A stretch of 64,000 bases of DNA from contig JADJEQ010000019.1 of NCBI GenBank assembly GCA_016709025.1, positions 62,001 through 126,000 of the forward strand. The letters are read 5' to 3'. A program made the position numbers and the translations under genes. The notes beneath the pieces are model-generated. The model had not been told where the DNA came from, did no database searches, and saw only the letters and a program-made list of their open reading frames with translations. This document shows positions 62,900-64,000 of this stretch, piece by piece; positions within the stretch are counted from its first letter, which is position 1; every line of letters starts with the position of its first letter. This DNA comes from Bacteroidales bacterium. GTDB lineage: Bacteria > Bacteroidota > Bacteroidia > Bacteroidales > Lentimicrobiaceae.

Positions 62900-63185
62900 A
62901 ATTTGCCCTGATCTGTCAGGTATAAGTTCCGCTCCTTCCGGGCAAAAGCCGTAAGGCTTTCAGTTAAAAGGCAAGCATCGTTCAGATAAAACATAAGCAT
63001 CAGTCAGGGAAAAGCCTTACGGCTTTTTGAGAAGTGTTGAGCATCGTTTCAGGAATTGTTGAGCAACGACCCGGGAAATGATCAGCGCCATCTGGTAAAA
63101 ACGTCCGCTTCTTTTGGGTAAAAGGTCCGCTCCTTTCAGGGAAAAGTTCCGTATCTTTTGGTAAAGAGTTAAGTATCTTTTGATA
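62900..63185. repeat. array of 13 degenerate 22-nt tandem repeats
   Basis: Thirteen consecutive units of exactly 22 nt begin at 62900, 62922, 62944, 62966, 62988, 63010, 63032, 63054, 63076, 63098, 63120, 63142 and 63164. Most begin AAAA and carry a centre such as TTCCGCATC and an end such as TTTCAGGG. A fourteenth unit (62878-62899) is possible. Units at 62944 and 63010 carry complementary palindromes (GCCGTAAGGC and GCCTTACGGC). There is no spacer/repeat alternation, so it is not CRISPR. The last unit overlaps the first codons of an HsdM-like relic. Confidence 0.85.
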
Positions 63186-63325
63186 CCTGGCTGAAAGACA
63201 AATCGCTGGCCGATCTGGATAATCTACCAGATCCGGAAGACATTGCAGCCGATATCATTGAGAATCTGGAAGCCGGATTGGAGAGTTTCAGGGAGATTAT
63301 GGTGAAGTTGTCAATTAAAGTTTAA
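63173..63325 (+). pseudogene. relic of a type I restriction HsdM C-terminus
   Basis: An open frame of 50 codons without a start reads VSFDTWLKDKSLADLDN, then LPDPEDIAADIIENLEA, then GLESFREIMVKLSIKV and a stop at 63323-63325. The LPDPExIAxEIxENLEAxLExFREI pattern is the usual C-terminal tail of type I restriction-modification methyltransferase subunits (HsdM). No other part of an hsdM, hsdS or hsdR gene is present, and an in-frame stop lies at 63170-63172. The piece is a remnant directly after the 22-nt array and about 320 nt before tRNA-Leu. Confidence 0.6.
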
Positions 63326-63592
63326 AAAATTACCAGTATGCCCCTGATTTTACATTTTGGTAAAACTCTGCTAACCGGATAAATAGTAAAAACATGTTGG
63401 TTGTTAATTCAGCATTTTGTCAAATATGACATAGTGTTTTCTTACTTCTTATTTTCCTCCGATAGATTACAAATCACCAAACCGGCTTACTTGCTGGCAG
63501 AATACGTAAGCTTAACTCCCACATTTAGTGCAACTTGGTGTTTTGGTGCCTTGGTGGCAAGAACCTTATTGTTTTTAATAAGTCAACAGTGA
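63326..63592. other. gene-free region before tRNA-Leu
   Basis: No gene is supported. A GGTGTTTTGGTGCCTTGGTGG phrase (about 63534-63555) belongs to a dispersed intergenic motif, and an AACTCCCACATTTAGTGCAAC-like phrase precedes it. Confidence 0.4.
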
Positions 63593-63621
63593 TTGGAAAA
63601 TCCTAAAAAATTGTATCTTTG
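63593..63621 (+). promoter_or_regulatory. promoter of tRNA-Leu
   Basis: TTG at 63593-63595, an 18-nt spacer and TATCTTTG at 63614-63621, 23 nt before the mature tRNA, match the Bacteroidota -33/-7 pattern. Confidence 0.6.
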
Positions 63622-63644
63622 CCACCCTTAATACCTGTTCACCT

Positions 63645-63728
63645 GCCCCGGTGGCGGAATTGGTAGACGCGTCGGTCTCAAAAACCGATGAGTGTGAGCT
63701 CGTGCCGGTTCGATTCCGGCCCGGGGTA
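63645..63728 (+). tRNA. tRNA-Leu (anticodon CAA)
   Basis: This is a class II tRNA with a long variable arm. The acceptor GCCCCGG pairs with CCGGGGT, closing on a G-U pair. Discriminator A73 fits leucine. The anticodon loop is CTCAAAA with CAA, and the T arm GCCGG-TTCGATT-CCGGC is intact. The D-loop reads GGCGGAATTGGTAGACGC. CCA is not encoded. Confidence 0.95.
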
Positions 63729-63730
63729 CA

Positions 63731-63771
63731 AAAAAGCCCTTTGAAGATGCAAGTCTGAAAGGGCTTTTTTT
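63731..63771 (+). terminator. intrinsic terminator after tRNA-Leu
   Basis: AAAAAGCCCTTT (63731-63742) pairs with AAAGGGCTTTTT (63758-63769) around a 15-nt loop, followed by more T. Confidence 0.75.
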
Positions 63772-63848
63772 ATTGCTTTTATTGCTTTCAATTACAAATG
63801 ACCATCTGGCTATGATTTTTATAATTTAGCACCCTGAACTTCTAAAGC

Positions 63849-64000
63849 ATGCAACACCCCCTTCGCAACATTGCCATCATGGCGCATGCCGATGCCGGAA
63901 AAACGACCATTACTGAGCAGTTTCTTTACCTGGCAGGACAAACGCGTCAACCCGGCAGTGTTGACAAAGGTACTGCGCAGACAGATTTTCTGCCGGTGGA
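63849..64000 (+). CDS. TetQ/EF-G-like translational GTPase (5' end only)
   Basis: The first 50 codons, cut by the window edge, read as the G domain of an EF-G-type GTPase. NIAIMAHADAGKTTITEQFLYLAG carries the P-loop AHADAGKT, and GSVDKGTAQTDFLPV is switch I. The VDKGTxxTD phrase is typical of ribosomal-protection (TetM/TetQ) and EF-G-related paralogues of this phylum, not of canonical EF-G. A role in tetracycline protection cannot be claimed from 50 residues. The start ATG is at 63849, about 80 nt after the tRNA terminator. Confidence 0.8.
   Translation, partial: MQHPLRNIAIMAHADAGKTTITEQFLYLAGQTRQPGSVDKGTAQTDFLPV

Noticed and set aside
62900..63185. CRISPR array
   Set aside because: Units are contiguous 22-mers with no constant repeat and unique spacers, and no cas gene is nearby.
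63401..63592. 63-codon plus-strand frame before tRNA-Leu
   Set aside because: It covers dispersed intergenic motifs and the tRNA promoter region, and has no family likeness.

Overview
The window comes from a Bacteroidota chromosome, most likely an environmental member of the Bacteroidales/Marinilabiliales side of the phylum. The signs are two proteins with type IX secretion (T9SS) sorting tails, a gliding lipoprotein GldH, a CHU_C-type C-terminal domain, a propeller/LytS kinase with a LytTR regulator, the ftsX-DUF3098-uppP-truB gene order, a cysteine-poor TraR/DksA protein, and repeated TAnnTTTG -7 promoter boxes with almost no Shine-Dalgarno sequences. This is inference from families and motifs, not from a database match.

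Layout. 1-2.1 kb: mntP, an FMN-binding secreted protein, tRNA-Cys, a small CWC zinc-ribbon protein and folB, all on the minus strand. 2.5-7.6 kb: an AT-richer accessory stretch with a broken cupin gene, two small helical unknowns, a PaiB-like protein, a frameshifted outer-membrane protein and a coiled-coil four-TM protein resembling the TRADD-N-associated membrane family. 8.5-16.9 kb: a T9SS-exported propeller-like protein, a VUT-family queuosine-precursor transporter, an exported peptide deformylase, and a YceI/LytS-type kinase/LytTR operon. 17-34 kb: aspS, two tandem secreted paralogues, a lipoprotein, a large alpha-2-macroglobulin-like gene split by an A7 frameshift, a DUF3108 protein, an ArnT/PMT-like glycosyltransferase, and leuS with a nuclease-like insertion. 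34-43 kb: ftsX-DUF3098-uppP-truB, lspA, a TraR/DksA protein and ileS. 43.5-61 kb: a T9SS protein, an OPT transporter, pepT, a radical SAM/GME-fold fusion interrupted by an inverted-repeat element with poly-G runs, dnaG, a second YceI protein, lipoproteins, a lamin-tail surface protein, asd-ribF and gldH. 61-64 kb: broken rnhA and a broken UDG-like gene, a 22-nt periodic array, a relic of an HsdM C-terminus, tRNA-Leu, and the start of a TetQ/EF-G-like GTPase cut by the window edge.

The core genes are ordinary housekeeping: translation (aspS, leuS, ileS, tRNAs, truB), replication (dnaG), lipid carrier recycling and lipoprotein processing (uppP, lspA), cofactors (folB, ribF) and amino acids (asd). 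The unusual material lies between and inside genes. It comprises many short-period degenerate intergenic repeat tracts that often begin at a stop codon, two hairpin/MITE-like elements, a pair of long palindromes flanking one small gene, a strict 22-nt array beside a restriction-modification relic, and a PD-(D/E)XK-like domain placed inside leucyl-tRNA synthetase. Several genes carry single-base homopolymer frameshifts. These may be real decay or sequencing indels, and the sequence alone cannot decide.
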